A stretch of 54,467 nt of DNA from Nemertoderma westbladi (taxonomy: Eukaryota > Xenacoelomorpha > Nemertodermatida > Nemertodermatidae): assembly GCA_032718475.1 (NCBI GenBank), contig JAUCBJ010008356.1:1-54467 (forward strand), in the 5' to 3' direction. Numbering within the stretch: position 1 is the stretch's first letter; each line of letters starts with the position of its first letter. Position numbers and translations under genes: made by a program. The notes under the pieces were generated by a model. That model did no database searches and was not told where the DNA came from. It saw only the letters and a program-made list of their open reading frames with translations. Positions 32,101-42,120 of this stretch are shown piece after piece.

Positions 32101-33747
32101 AATGTTTGTGTCCATCATTAATATGCCCTCATTAATGTTTGTGTCCATATTAATGTTTGTGTCCCTCATTAATATGCCCCTCATTAATGTTTGTGTCCCT
32201 CATTAATGTTTGTGTCCCTCATTAATGTTTGTGTCCATCATTAATGTTTGTGTCCCTCATTAATGTTTGTCTCCCTCATTAATGTTTGTGTCCCTCATTA
32301 ATGTTTGTGTCCATCATTAATATGCCCTCATTAATGTTTGTGTCCATATTAATGTTTGTGTCCCTCATTAATATGCCCCTCATTAATGTTTGTGTCCCTC
32401 ATTAATGTTTGTGTCCCTCATTAATGTTTGTGTCCCTCATTAATGTTTGTGTCCCTCATTAATGTTTGTGTCCCTCATTAATGTTTGTGCCCCTCATTAA
32501 TGTTTGTGCCCCTCATTAATGTTTGTGTCCCTCATTAATGTTTGTGTCCCTCATTAATGTTTGTGCCCCTCATTAATGTTTGTGTCCCTCATTAATGTTT
32601 GTATCCCTCACTAATGTTTGTGTCCCTCATTAATGTTTGTGTCCCTCATTAATGTTTGTGTCCCTCATTAATGTTTGTGTCCCTCATTAATGTTTGTGTC
32701 CCTCATTAATGTTTGTGTCCCTCATTAATGTTTGTGTCCATCATTAATGTTTGTGTCCATATTAATTAATGTTTGTGTCCCTCATTAATATGCCCTCATT
32801 AATGTTTGTGTCCCTCATTAATGTTTGTGTCCATATTAATTAATGTTTGTGTCCATCATTAATGTTTGTGTCCCTCATTAATGTTTGTGTCCCTCATTAA
32901 TGTTTGTGTCCATCATTAATGTATGTGTCCATATTAATTAATGTTTGTGTCCCTCATTAATATGCCCTCATTAATGTTTGTGTCCATATTAATGTTTGTG
33001 TCCCTCATTAATATGCCCCTCATTAATGTTTGTGTCCCTCATTAATGTTTGAATCCCTCACTAATGTTTGTGTCCCTCATTAATGTTTGTGTCCCTCATT
33101 AATGTTTGTGTCCCTCATTAATGTTTGTGTCCCTCATTAATGTTTGTGTCCCTCATTAATGTTTGTGTCCCTCATTAATGTTTGTGTCCATCATTAATGT
33201 TTGTGTCCATATTAATTAATGTTTGTGTCCCTCATTAATATGCCCTCATTAATGTTTGTGTCCCTCATTAATGTTTGTGTCCCTCATTAATGTTTGTGTC
33301 CCTCATTAATGTTTGTGTCCCTCATTAATGTTTGTGTCCCTCATTAATGTTTGTGCCCCTCATTAATGTTTGTGTCCCTCATTAATGTTTGTGTCCCTCA
33401 TTAATGTTTGTATCCCTCATTAATGTTTGTGTCCCTCATTAATGTTTGTGTCCCTTATTAATGTTTGTGTCCCTCATTAATGTTTGTGTCCCTCATTAAT
33501 GTTTGTGTCCCTCATTAATGTTTGTGTCCATCATTAATGTTTGTGTCCATATTAATTAATGTTTGTGTCCCTCATTAATATGCCCTCATTAATGTTTGTG
33601 TCCCTCATTAATGTTTGTGCCCCTCATTAATGTTTGTGTCCAAATTAATGTTGTTGTGTCCCTCATTAATATGCCCCTCATTAATGTTTGTGTCCCTCAT
33701 TAATATGCCCCTCATTAATGTTTGTGTCCCACATTAATGTTTGTGTA
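29138..33747. repeat. 4.6-kb satellite of 19-bp units with higher-order repeats
   Basis: About 240 tandem units of ATTAATGTTTGTGTCCCTC. Variants include a 14-15-base short unit (ATTAATATGCCCCTC), units extended by ATTA (CCATATTAATTAATG), and point variants GTTAGTGACC, TTCATT and GCCCCTC. Rare variants recur at a fixed distance of 1,299 bases: 29425/30724, 29521/30820, 29911/31210 and 30011/31310. This proves a long duplicated block inside the array. A further block of about 175 bases recurs around 31770, 31940 and 32115. Both strands are stop-rich, so it is not coding. Confidence 0.98.
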
Positions 33748-34939
33748 ATGGCCGCTATGGGCTTCCGTACGTGTTTAAATGAAAATAGTAATCGAAAAAA
33801 ATACCATTAGTACAGTAATTAACCTGAGTGGAGAAAAGCCATTTTAATCTTTTTTGCGTGGGATAAAATAACGACAATTAATTCCCTCTAGACCTACTTT
33901 GTGGGAGACGCATCTCCTCTATGCCCAAAAACCACAAAACATTAGTTCGTGTAAATTCTCAGTTGTTTTAGATTAATTTTAATTTTGTTACAGTTTGTTG
34001 GCCGGTCAATGGATATTTGTTTGTGGAATGTGTGTGGAGCGTAAGAAGATTGAAAATACCTTAAAAGATAATATTGCTGAGTGTGGAATTTATTTGTGCA
34101 CTGCGCAGCGCAGTGGGGATATGGGGCGTAGATAATTGTTTAAATATTTGCCCTTATTTATTCTGACTTTATCAGGGAAGTTATCTTTGATTGGTAAAAT
34201 ACTGGTAGGTAAATAAATGGCAGGGCGTATGAGCTACATGAGTTGGCAGGACACCCTGTTAGTGCCCCATCAGTTGTTGCTGGCATTTACAGTAGTTAAT
34301 GTATGGACACCGAAAGAGAGTTAACTGCGGCATATGATGTGTCCTGTAGGTTGGAATGTAGTTAAATGCCAGTCTGCCTTTTTAAGAGTTCTTATTTTAA
34401 TGGACGTTGAACAATTATGGGATTTTGAAATAGCTTACTTTATATTGACGCATTCACGTCACGCGGCTCAATGCTCACTTAATGGTTGTATTTATTGTCA
34501 ATCCCCACTTGAAAAGCAATAAACCCACAAAGCGCCACAACAACGAGAAGTTGGACGGCAAGTGCCAATTATATAATTAACTTAATTTGCATTAGACATT
34601 AATTTTTAAACTATTTTTTTATAACAAATGAACGGTTGCCATTTTTCAGATATACTACCATAATATCCAAAAAATAATTAAAATTATTTTCTTACAATAG
34701 GGTTGCCGGCATTTATTTGTTAGTTAGAAAACATTTTATTGCCAAATTTTATTGTGTTAGAAAACAATTTATTGCCCTGCAAACAGATCACGAGTTTGCC
34801 ATACATAGAAAGTGAGAAGTTGTAAACATGCTGATGAACCCGGCATAAGTGGCATCATATATCTTTATGCGGCGTGAATGCATGGCAGATTTGGGTTTAG
34901 GATCTGAGATTATGAGAGTATATGTACCATACATATCTT
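33748..34939. other. Non-coding region after the satellite
   Basis: No credible gene. The small open frame at 34334-34522 shows no domain. Moderate-complexity AT-rich DNA. Confidence 0.5.
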
Positions 34940-35095
34940 GTGTCCTCTGCAATAAGAACCCAGCAAGGACTATAGACAGAGTGGTGTATTTAAGTGGTGT
35001 GGTTCTTAGACCAGGCCACTGGCCATAGAGGAGAATAAGTTCCAATGATGCACAGCAGCTGGGCTATGGCAGTCAATGCGTATCTGGGTCTTCTG
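34940..35095 (+). repeat. Direct repeat pair R3, first copy
   Basis: It shares CAATAAGAACCCAGCAAGGA, then GCCACTGGCCATAGA, then GCTATGGCAGTCAATG, then GTCTTCTGTCG with 35361-35525. The two are diverged by about 15-20% and indels. Open frames on both strands here look accidental. Confidence 0.6.
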
Positions 35096-35360
35096 TCGAA
35101 ATCCCATAACCATGACCCCAGATTGCAGAAGTTAGTTATATATTATCTGGCGCCTCCCACAACCTAAATCCGGCCCTGAACCTACGCCCATTGGTTGAGA
35201 CAAGGGCCAGTCTGAGTGTTACCGCATTTGACCTCCCATATAAAGGGTTTAAGCAAAAGTCTGGGGCTGGGCAAACTCATCTTTATGTCTGCCTGCGTCT
35301 GGTAATAGCTGGCACCTGCGGGGCCTTTTCTGTCCGGTATTGTCGTTTTCTGTCGACCAA

Positions 35361-35525
35361 TAAGAACCCAGCAAGGACTATACACAGTAGTGGTGTATTT
35401 AGGCATTGTGTTCTTGTGCCAGGCCACTGGCCATAGACAGGAGAAGTAGTTTCAATGCTGCACAGATCCTGGACAGCTGTGCTATGGCAGTCAATGGTTC
35501 CTTGGCGTATGTGAGTCTTCTGTCG
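35361..35525 (+). repeat. Direct repeat pair R3, second copy
   Basis: This is the partner of 34940-35095, with the same block order and an extra 15-20 bases around the GCACAGATCCTGGACAGC part. Its class is unknown; the length suggests a fragment of a longer interspersed repeat. Confidence 0.6.
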
Positions 35526-36491
35526 TAATGCGTCGGCTACATATTGTTCATTTGTAGTATTTTTGGTAGTGAGTTTGCTCCCGAAGCTCACAATGGATTG
35601 CCAGACGGCCAGGCCATCGACTGGGTGTCGCAGTATGTTTGTTCAGGTGTACTAGATAACAAAGTTTATTTTGTACACCTTGATTGCATTCCTGCTAACA
35701 GTTTCAGCTTTCATTTTTAATTGGAGTCTATCTTGCTTTATCTGTATCTCTTGAAGTTCTACCCTCGACTCTCCAATGTTATGCCATTCACAGTTTCTGC
35801 TTACCCTTTACCCAGCGGATCTGAGAAAATGTCCAGAGGATTTGTGTATATCGATATAATTACATCTTATTATTTTTTAACTCATAAGAAACATAAGAAA
35901 GTTAATTAAACAGAAATCAAACATTTGATTATTTCGTTGTTCGGTTTTCTTACTCAACGTTTCTCACTTTATAAGGTACTGTGACATATAATTATTACCA
36001 ACAGAGTAAAGCGACGCAAAATACTGTAGATTAGTTAGATTATCGAAAACCTTGATAAATATACACTTGAGCATGAAATCTATCTATATATTTGACAAGG
36101 TTACTTTTGGTAATGTTAGTTCCCGATAGATTTTATCCTGGTAGAAATTCGATAGCTGCCTATTTCAATACACTGTATTTCTTACACTGAAAGTAAAATA
36201 GGAAATATTCTTAAATTGTTACAAATATTATACAATTTAATAGTATGTAGTTTCGTTCACACTCACAACTTCTATTCAAACTCAGAAGCTCTGAAGAGAA
36301 AATTTGTAAAAAAAGTAACAATTTAAGAATAAAATTAGGTAATCCATCTGAAAAAAAACATTTTTTTCACATACGAGACTCGTTAGATTTTCCCACTCGC
36401 TACGCTCGTGAAATAACTCCCGGCGAGATTATTTTGATATCTACTGTATAAGAACTAGTAATCGCTCATAAAATTTCAAATAAATCATATT
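35526..36491. other. Non-coding region downstream of the coiled-coil gene
   Basis: AT-rich; it should contain the 3' UTR of the minus-strand gene that ends at 36492. No other gene or strong repeat is seen. Confidence 0.5.
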
Positions 36492-38297
36492 TCATGCAAA
36501 TTTATATTTCCGTGACTTCGCAACAAACACATTCTTGTATTGATGAATCATTTCTTTCTGAACAGCCTCTGCTTTAGAAGCTTCTTCGGCCAATGCAACT
36601 AGGCCACGCTTAAGGGATTCATTCTCATCGCGTTCTACTTTCAATTTTACCTCAAGGTTATCCACACTATCAGCCAATACTGATATATCCACAGACTGCG
36701 ATAAAGATGAGCGCAGCGACCTTCTCTGAAACTCGACCAATTGCATTTCCGTTGCTATGGCAGCGTTACTAACAATCTGGGAATAAAAGTTATCTGAAAC
36801 GTAATCGAGTTTCTCGTTGGCCTCCTTTATCTGTCTCTTTAGTACCGAAACAAGTTCTACCAATCGATCGCGATCTACCTCAATCCCGGCGCAGCTGTGG
36901 ATCAGAAGGTCCACAACTCGGTCACCGGATTCATTCGTATCCTCTCGAGTGAAATATTCCCGTAGCGATTGCGGCATGCGCTGCAGATCCGCATTGTTTT
37001 CCAAAATCTCGTAATCTTTACTGCCGTCATCATCTCGCCGGGAGACGCCGGGGGTTGGAGGGCGTCTGAATCTCGGACTGTGGGCGGATTGTTTGCGAAT
37101 TGGGAGAGAGAAACGCACCGCCCCGGAATATCCAACCCCGCGCGCGTCACTAACAGTCGGCGAACCCACCGGCCCCGGCTTCGATTTGTAGTAACTTAAT
37201 TGATTCTGCAATTGCTGGATTTGTTTCGCTCTGGAATTTATAATGAGGTGGAGTTCTGGAAGTTTTGAATCGGTTTCCATGTTCTCATCTGTCCGATATT
37301 CGGATTCCCCATCAATAGACTGAGCGATAGTCACTCGTACTTCGTTCTGTTCTTCAAGTAGATTCTCAATGTGCTGATCAATTTGTGAAACTTTATCTAG
37401 TAGTCCGGTTAATTGTATTTTCAGTTTATTATTTTCGGTATTAAGTACATCGTGTCTCACTTTCCCTGCCTTTGTTTGTTCTTGTAAAGTTTCGATTCTA
37501 TCTTGTAGAATCTTCAACTCGGATTCATATTTGGTTTCTCTGTCTCGTTGCGCTCGTTTCGAAGTGCGAATAAACTTGGAGTACCTCGCCTCGTAAGTGT
37601 CCGTGTCTCGACTCGGGGTTGAAATCGCGGAATCTATTGACATGCGCCATCTAGCGGGCACCATTCCTAATTGAGTTTTCTGCTCGTATATTTGGTGCTG
37701 TAGTATCATTATGTGTTGCTGACGTTGTCTGGACCCCTCACTACCAGCCGCATACAACTGTGCCATGTTCGCTTCGTAACCAATCTCTTTGCATAAAATA
37801 TGATTTAATTTCACCATTTCTTGTTTTTGTTCCTCGCAGGTTTCTTTACATTCGGAAATTAATTGCTTCGTACTCTTAACACGCTCCACTATTTCATCCT
37901 TCGAAAGTCTAAGTACCGGCACAGTTTTTCGGCTAATTTCATCTTTGCTTTGTAGTGAGTTTTGCAATTTTGCTGCTACGAATTGTTGTTTAAGAACCAA
38001 GGCGTTCAGCCTTCGAACTTCTTTAGAGAGTTGTTGAATTTTAATGAGCGATTTCTCAATAGGAGCGTCACCATCTTCAATAATATTATTTTCGTGATCA
38101 ATTAGTTTCTTTTTGTAAAACCGAATGAATTTTTCCTTTTCTTTAACGTGTTTCTTCAGCGATACTCTCTCGTCACGTAACCTATGGACCTCTCCTTCAT
38201 AGTAATAAGTTTGTTCCTCCGGGTAAAAAAACTTTGTTCGCAACTTCCGATTGTGGATTTCATCGTAACTTGCGGAAAGTGTTGCCCCGGTTGCCAT
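36492..38297 (-). CDS. Coiled-coil protein of unknown function, 601 aa
   Basis: I do not recognise the family. The 601 residues are uninterrupted and mostly predicted coiled coil: about 30-70, 80-200 (charged heptads, including KHVKEKEKFIRFYKKKLIDH at 49-68), 240-330, 355-372, 475-500 and 545-600. A proline/serine/arginine-rich linker (about 374-424, with RRPPTPGVSRRDDD) separates the two halves. The N-terminal FFYPEEQTYYYEGEVHRLRD (23-42) and the region LREYFTRED (445-453) to VVDLLIHSCAGIEVDRD (461-477) look like conserved, non-coil blocks. There is no signal peptide or membrane segment. Such architecture is common in ciliary and centrosomal proteins, but that is only an analogy. A splice-acceptor-like CAACAG lies 6 bases before the ATG. 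It lies 142 bases downstream of another minus-strand coding exon. Confidence 0.8.
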   Translation of the reverse strand: MATGATLSASYDEIHNRKLRTKFFYPEEQTYYYEGEVHRLRDERVSLKKHVKEKEKFIRFYKKKLIDHENNIIEDGDAPIEKSLIKIQQLSKEVRRLNALVLKQQFVAAKLQNSLQSKDEISRKTVPVLRLSKDEIVERVKSTKQLISECKETCEEQKQEMVKLNHILCKEIGYEANMAQLYAAGSEGSRQRQQHIMILQHQIYEQKTQLGMVPARWRMSIDSAISTPSRDTDTYEARYSKFIRTSKRAQRDRETKYESELKILQDRIETLQEQTKAGKVRHDVLNTENNKLKIQLTGLLDKVSQIDQHIENLLEEQNEVRVTIAQSIDGESEYRTDENMETDSKLPELHLIINSRAKQIQQLQNQLSYYKSKPGPVGSPTVSDARGVGYSGAVRFSLPIRKQSAHSPRFRRPPTPGVSRRDDDGSKDYEILENNADLQRMPQSLREYFTREDTNESGDRVVDLLIHSCAGIEVDRDRLVELVSVLKRQIKEANEKLDYVSDNFYSQIVSNAAIATEMQLVEFQRRSLRSSLSQSVDISVLADSVDNLEVKLKVERDENESLKRGLVALAEEASKAEAVQKEMIHQYKNVFVAKSRKYKFA

Positions 38298-38439
38298 GCC
38301 AATCTGTTGTTTACAAAATAAACGAAAGAGTCAAAGAAAGTAACATTTAACACATTAAAAAATGACACTGAAGAATGTTATACTGTAGAGCCGTAGGATT
38401 TGCACATTGACCGTTTTTCACACAGCTGTCGATCAGTAG

Positions 38440-38710
38440 TTACGTATCCCCGTGGTAACTCGGGTTTCCTGCACCGAACGCCGAAGGATCCAACTTATCT
38501 TTTCCCCGTTTTCCCGGCGAGCCGCAGCAGCTGCTCTGGGCGGTGCTGGACTCACTGTCCGATGGCGTGTCCAGAATTCCGCCCGTAATGGTTTTGTGGG
38601 ACCGCCGATTCCACCGTCGGTAGAGGAACAGGGCGGCGACGGTAAACAGAACAACAACCGCGATCAACAGAATGGCGATACCAAAGAGAAAAACAGCCTC
38701 ATTAACGTTA
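38440..38710 (-). CDS. Terminal exon of a single-pass membrane protein (or small membrane protein)
   Basis: The frame encodes NVNEAVFLFG, then a strong transmembrane helix (AILLIAVVVLFTVAALFLY), a basic stop-transfer RRWNRR, and a 55-residue Ser/Gly-rich tail ending NPSYHGDT. This arrangement fits the end of a type I membrane protein. On the minus strand ATTTTTTCCAG sits directly before 38710, a good splice acceptor, and gives a phase-2 exon. No upstream exon with a signal peptide was found in the next 2 kb. Alternatively translation could begin at 38763 (107 residues, a second hydrophobic stretch at the N terminus). The family is not recognised. The stop lies 142 bases before the start of the coiled-coil gene, with no obvious AATAAA between them. 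Confidence 0.5.
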
Positions 38711-38887
38711 CTGGAAAAAATTAATAATATAGTTACTGTAAAAGTATTCCAATTATAAAACAAATTATGCTTATACGTTTATTAATATAATTCCTGTTGC
38801 GGTAAAATTATTATTTTTATATTATATTAATACATTAAAGCTTATTAGGTAGTTTATTAAAATTAATGAATTAATTTTTAATATCTT
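38711..38887. other. AT-rich presumed intron or upstream sequence
   Basis: It carries a pyrimidine tract and acceptor for the exon ending at 38710 (minus strand). Otherwise only AT-rich sequence up to the SINE insertion. Confidence 0.4.
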
Positions 38888-39004
38888 ATTTATTATAGTG
38901 GATAGGAGTAGCGCCCACCCCTACCCTCGGGTAGCAGCTATCGAAAGAGGAGCCTTCGGGTCGCCTCCGGCTTCTGCCGACTGTTTGCTTGATTTATTAT
39001 AGTG
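38888..39004 (+). mobile_element. 5'-truncated SINE with 13-bp target-site duplication
   Basis: The body 38901-38991 (GGAGTAGCGCCCACCC ... GCCGACTGTTTGCTTG) equals the 3' part of the full SINE at 48932-49162. Both sides carry ATTTATTATAGTG (38888-38900 and 38992-39004). Truncation at the 5' end with a long duplication shows LINE-type retroposition. The direction is given by comparison with the full copy. Confidence 0.85.
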
Positions 39005-39055
39005 TTTACTTCTATTTTTTGTATAGGTATGGAATCCAGGGTTATTCTCACAACT

Positions 39056-39508
39056 TTGATACTACTACTACTAATATTAGGGGCGGCATGCTGCATTGCA
39101 GCTGCATTATATATATATATATTACATATATATTAATTATATATGCTGTGCCGGCTTGTCTACAAAATTCCGCCGCCACAACTCCCTATCACCCATTACA
39201 TTTGCTAGATCATCCGCATCTTTAAGGCCAGTGTCCTTTAAGATGCGTCTCAAGAAAGTCATGGGATGTCCACCATGCTTATTCACTCCATGAGGCTGCC
39301 AAAGCAGAAGATTATGCACTGGCTGGTCCTCACGGCGAAAGCAATGTCCTGCAGTGCGGCGGTGATTTTGTTCTACTATCAAGCTTGGAGGAACCAATGA
39401 GACACATCCAATGTTATATAGTGTCTGGTTGGAGATGTGTGCATTGTACTTGACACAGTGAAGCCGACGTAGCATTCTTGTGATGGGCCATCCAGAGATT
39501 TGGTGCAA
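39056..39508 (-). mobile_element. RTE-like LINE fragment 3 (3' end)
   Basis: Minus strand, ending in TAGTAGTAGT triplets. It encodes a degenerate C-terminal region (FLRRILKDTGLKDADDLANV, WQPHGVNKHGG) with frame breaks. A stretch of alternating AT (about 39107-39145) is inserted near the 3' end, relative to the other copies. Confidence 0.8.
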
Positions 39509-40429
39509 CAACTTTGATGCAACAAGTCAATACATTATTACATGTTGTATCTATAATGAAGTTACCAATCCTCCCTGACCTCCCTAAGAATAATATCCGT
39601 TGCTCCACAGGTAACGGAAATTACAATGTGTTCCACATAATTGTTAAATAATCTCGTTAGTAGAGCGATTTTCATGAGAGGTATCACAACGCATTTGGAA
39701 CAAAATACTTTAAGTTGCACCGCAGCAGCGCAGATAAGCACGTTAATGTATTAATTGCAATTCACTTAATTACGATGTAATCGGGGATTCAGTAGTTTAG
39801 AATGAATGAGATTTGTTCACATTGATCCCAAAAATTTATAAAACATCCACAAATTATATATAATTATTATTAAAAATGGCGTTTTTAATAAGTTAAGTTT
39901 ATATTAAAATGCAAACATTATACAAAAATATATTATATTTGTTATTATTAATTTGTTAACTGTAGGTTGGCTTTTCTTTCTATATTTATGCAACTAATTT
40001 ATTTGAATGGATGTGATTAGCAGCTGATAAACTTAGCGTTATTACGGTAACTAGGCTACTAACAATAATTTGGCCCAGTTGGCTTATTATATTACCCACC
40101 ACTCACCTCATTATGACGAATATATAATAAATTATATCCTAAGTCTTTGGAACCAATATTGTGGTAATTATTCGTAAGGGCATTCATAAACCGGCTATAA
40201 GACAAACCTTAAAGTCTGCAAGTGGTGGCTTGTATTGTAACTTATCAAAATAATCAATAGTTGTAATTGCAGATTGTCATAATGTAACCAAAATTAAATC
40301 ATAAACAATAAACAATATAGCATGCTGAAAATTTAAAATTTATCATTTATATTTTTAAATTATTATTTAAATCTTTCTTTAATTATTTACTAAACTACGA
40401 AGGCCTTTCTGTCGACGGAGAAACTGCGT
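39509..40429. other. Non-coding region
   Basis: AT-rich sequence without a credible gene or clear repeat. Confidence 0.5.
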
Positions 40430-41662
40430 TCCACAAACGTAGAAGAAACTGGGTGCTAGGTTCCAGAAATATAGTGTGTTACACCTACACGCTAGGAACT
40501 AGGTGCTAGGTTCCACAAACATAGTGTGTTACACCTACACGCAAGAAACTAGGTGCTATGTGGTACAAACATAGTGTGTTATTACACCTTCACGCAAGGA
40601 ACTGGGTGCTAGGTGCCACAAACATAGTGTGTTACACCTACACGCAAGAAACTAGGAGCTAGGTTCCACAAACATAGTGTGTTTCACCTACACGAAAGGA
40701 ACTAGGTGCTATGTGGTACAAACATATTGTGTTACACCTTCACGCAAGAAATTAGGTGCTAGGTGCCACAAACATAGTGTGTTACACCTTCACGCAAACA
40801 ATTAGGTGCTAGGTGCCACAAACATAGTGTGTTACACCTACACGCAAGGAACTGGGTGCTAGGTGTCACAAACATAGTGTGTTACACCTACACGCAAGAA
40901 ACTAGGTGCTAGATTCCACAAACATAGTGTGTTTCCCCTACACGAAAGGAACTAGGTGCTATGTGGTACAAACATAGTGTGTTACACCTTCACGCAAGGA
41001 ACTGGGTGCTAGGTGCCACAAACATAGTGTGTTACACCTACACGAAAGGAAATAGGTGCTGTGTGGTACAAACATAGTGTGTTTCACCTACACGAAAGGA
41101 ACTAGGTGCTATGTGGTACAAACATAGTGTGTTACACCTTCACGCAAGAAATTAGGTGCTAGGTGCCACGAACATAGTGTTACACCTACAGGAAAGAAAC
41201 TAGGCGCTTGGTGCCGCCAACATATTGTTACACCTACACGCAAGGAACTGGGTGCTAGGTGCCACAAACATAGCGAGTTACACCTACAAGCAAGAAACTA
41301 GGTGCTAGGTGCCACAAACATAGTGTGTTACACCTACAGGCAAACAGGCAAGGAACTAGGTGCCACAAACGATGTGTTATACCTACACGCAAGGAACTAG
41401 GTGCCATAAACAAGGTGTTACACCTAGATGCATGGAACTAAGAACTAGGTTCCACAAATTAAGTGATGTGTTACCTATGCCCAAGGACCTAAGAGCTAGG
41501 TGCTACAAACAACGTGTTACACCTACACGAAAGGAACTAGATGTTCGGTGCCACAAACAACGTGTTACACCTACACGAAAGGAACTAGGTGTTCGGTGCC
41601 ACAAACATAGTGTGTTACACCTACACGAAAGGAACTAGGTGTTCGGTGCCACAAACATAGTT
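40430..41662 (+). repeat. 50-bp minisatellite, about 24 units
   Basis: Each unit contains GTGCTAGGTGCCACAAACAT, AGTGTGTTACACCTACACGC and AAGAAACTAG. The spacing is exactly 50 in well-kept units (40453 to 40503). Variants alternate, for example CTATGTGGTACAAAC and CACGAAAGG. Units near the right edge are shortened and mutated. The plus-strand open frame at 41360-41638 is a by-product. Confidence 0.95.
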
Positions 41663-41829
41663 TATTATTAGTATTTTGGGTGAATGAGTAGTGTGCATTT
41701 GTACAACGCGTATTTGTAAGTCGCTACCTTTCATTGTGCAGATGATGGTATTGACAGATGGGAATTCATGATCAAGTAAATTGCGGATATACAAGGTATC
41801 AGGTAGAATTTCCAGCTCTACCTTTTATC

Positions 41830-41990
41830 TGAGCCGCTAGCTGAATGGTTAGAGCGTCAGACTTCCAACCCGGAGGTCACCAGTTCGATCCCACCTGGAC
41901 GTCATTGCCGACTTTGTAAAGCTGTGCCCAACAAAAGTTACAATCATAGTGTCGCACCTATGCGCAATGGACAGGAGGGGGCCTACGCTA
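41830..41990 (+). mobile_element. tRNA-Gly-like SINE head
   Basis: A-box TAGCTGAATGG (41838-41848), anticodon-loop region CTTCCAA with TCC, and B-box AGTTCGATCCC (41882-41892) form a tRNA-like pol III promoter. Stem pairs are imperfect and there is no sign of a functional tRNA. A non-tRNA body follows (GACGTCATTGCCGACTTTGT). The right boundary is uncertain. Confidence 0.6.
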
Positions 41991-42120
41991 AGTGCGGCAA
42001 AAATCTAGCAGAGAGAATAATAAAGTAAAGCGTACTAGTTCGCTAATAGAACATGCGGCGTAAGCGGGAGTTGCAAGAATTACAATTATACAAAAATATT
42101 ACAGCTACTATTTCCTAATA

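Noticed and set aside
26950-33747. CRISPR-like arrays
   Set aside because: Contiguous tandem units with no unique spacers, in an animal genome.
36492-38297. Assignment of the coiled-coil protein to a named CCDC or CEP family
   Set aside because: Coiled-coil composition gives false resemblance; no diagnostic motif was recognised.
41830-41905. Functional tRNA-Gly gene
   Set aside because: Anticodon and acceptor stems do not pair properly; it looks like a SINE head.
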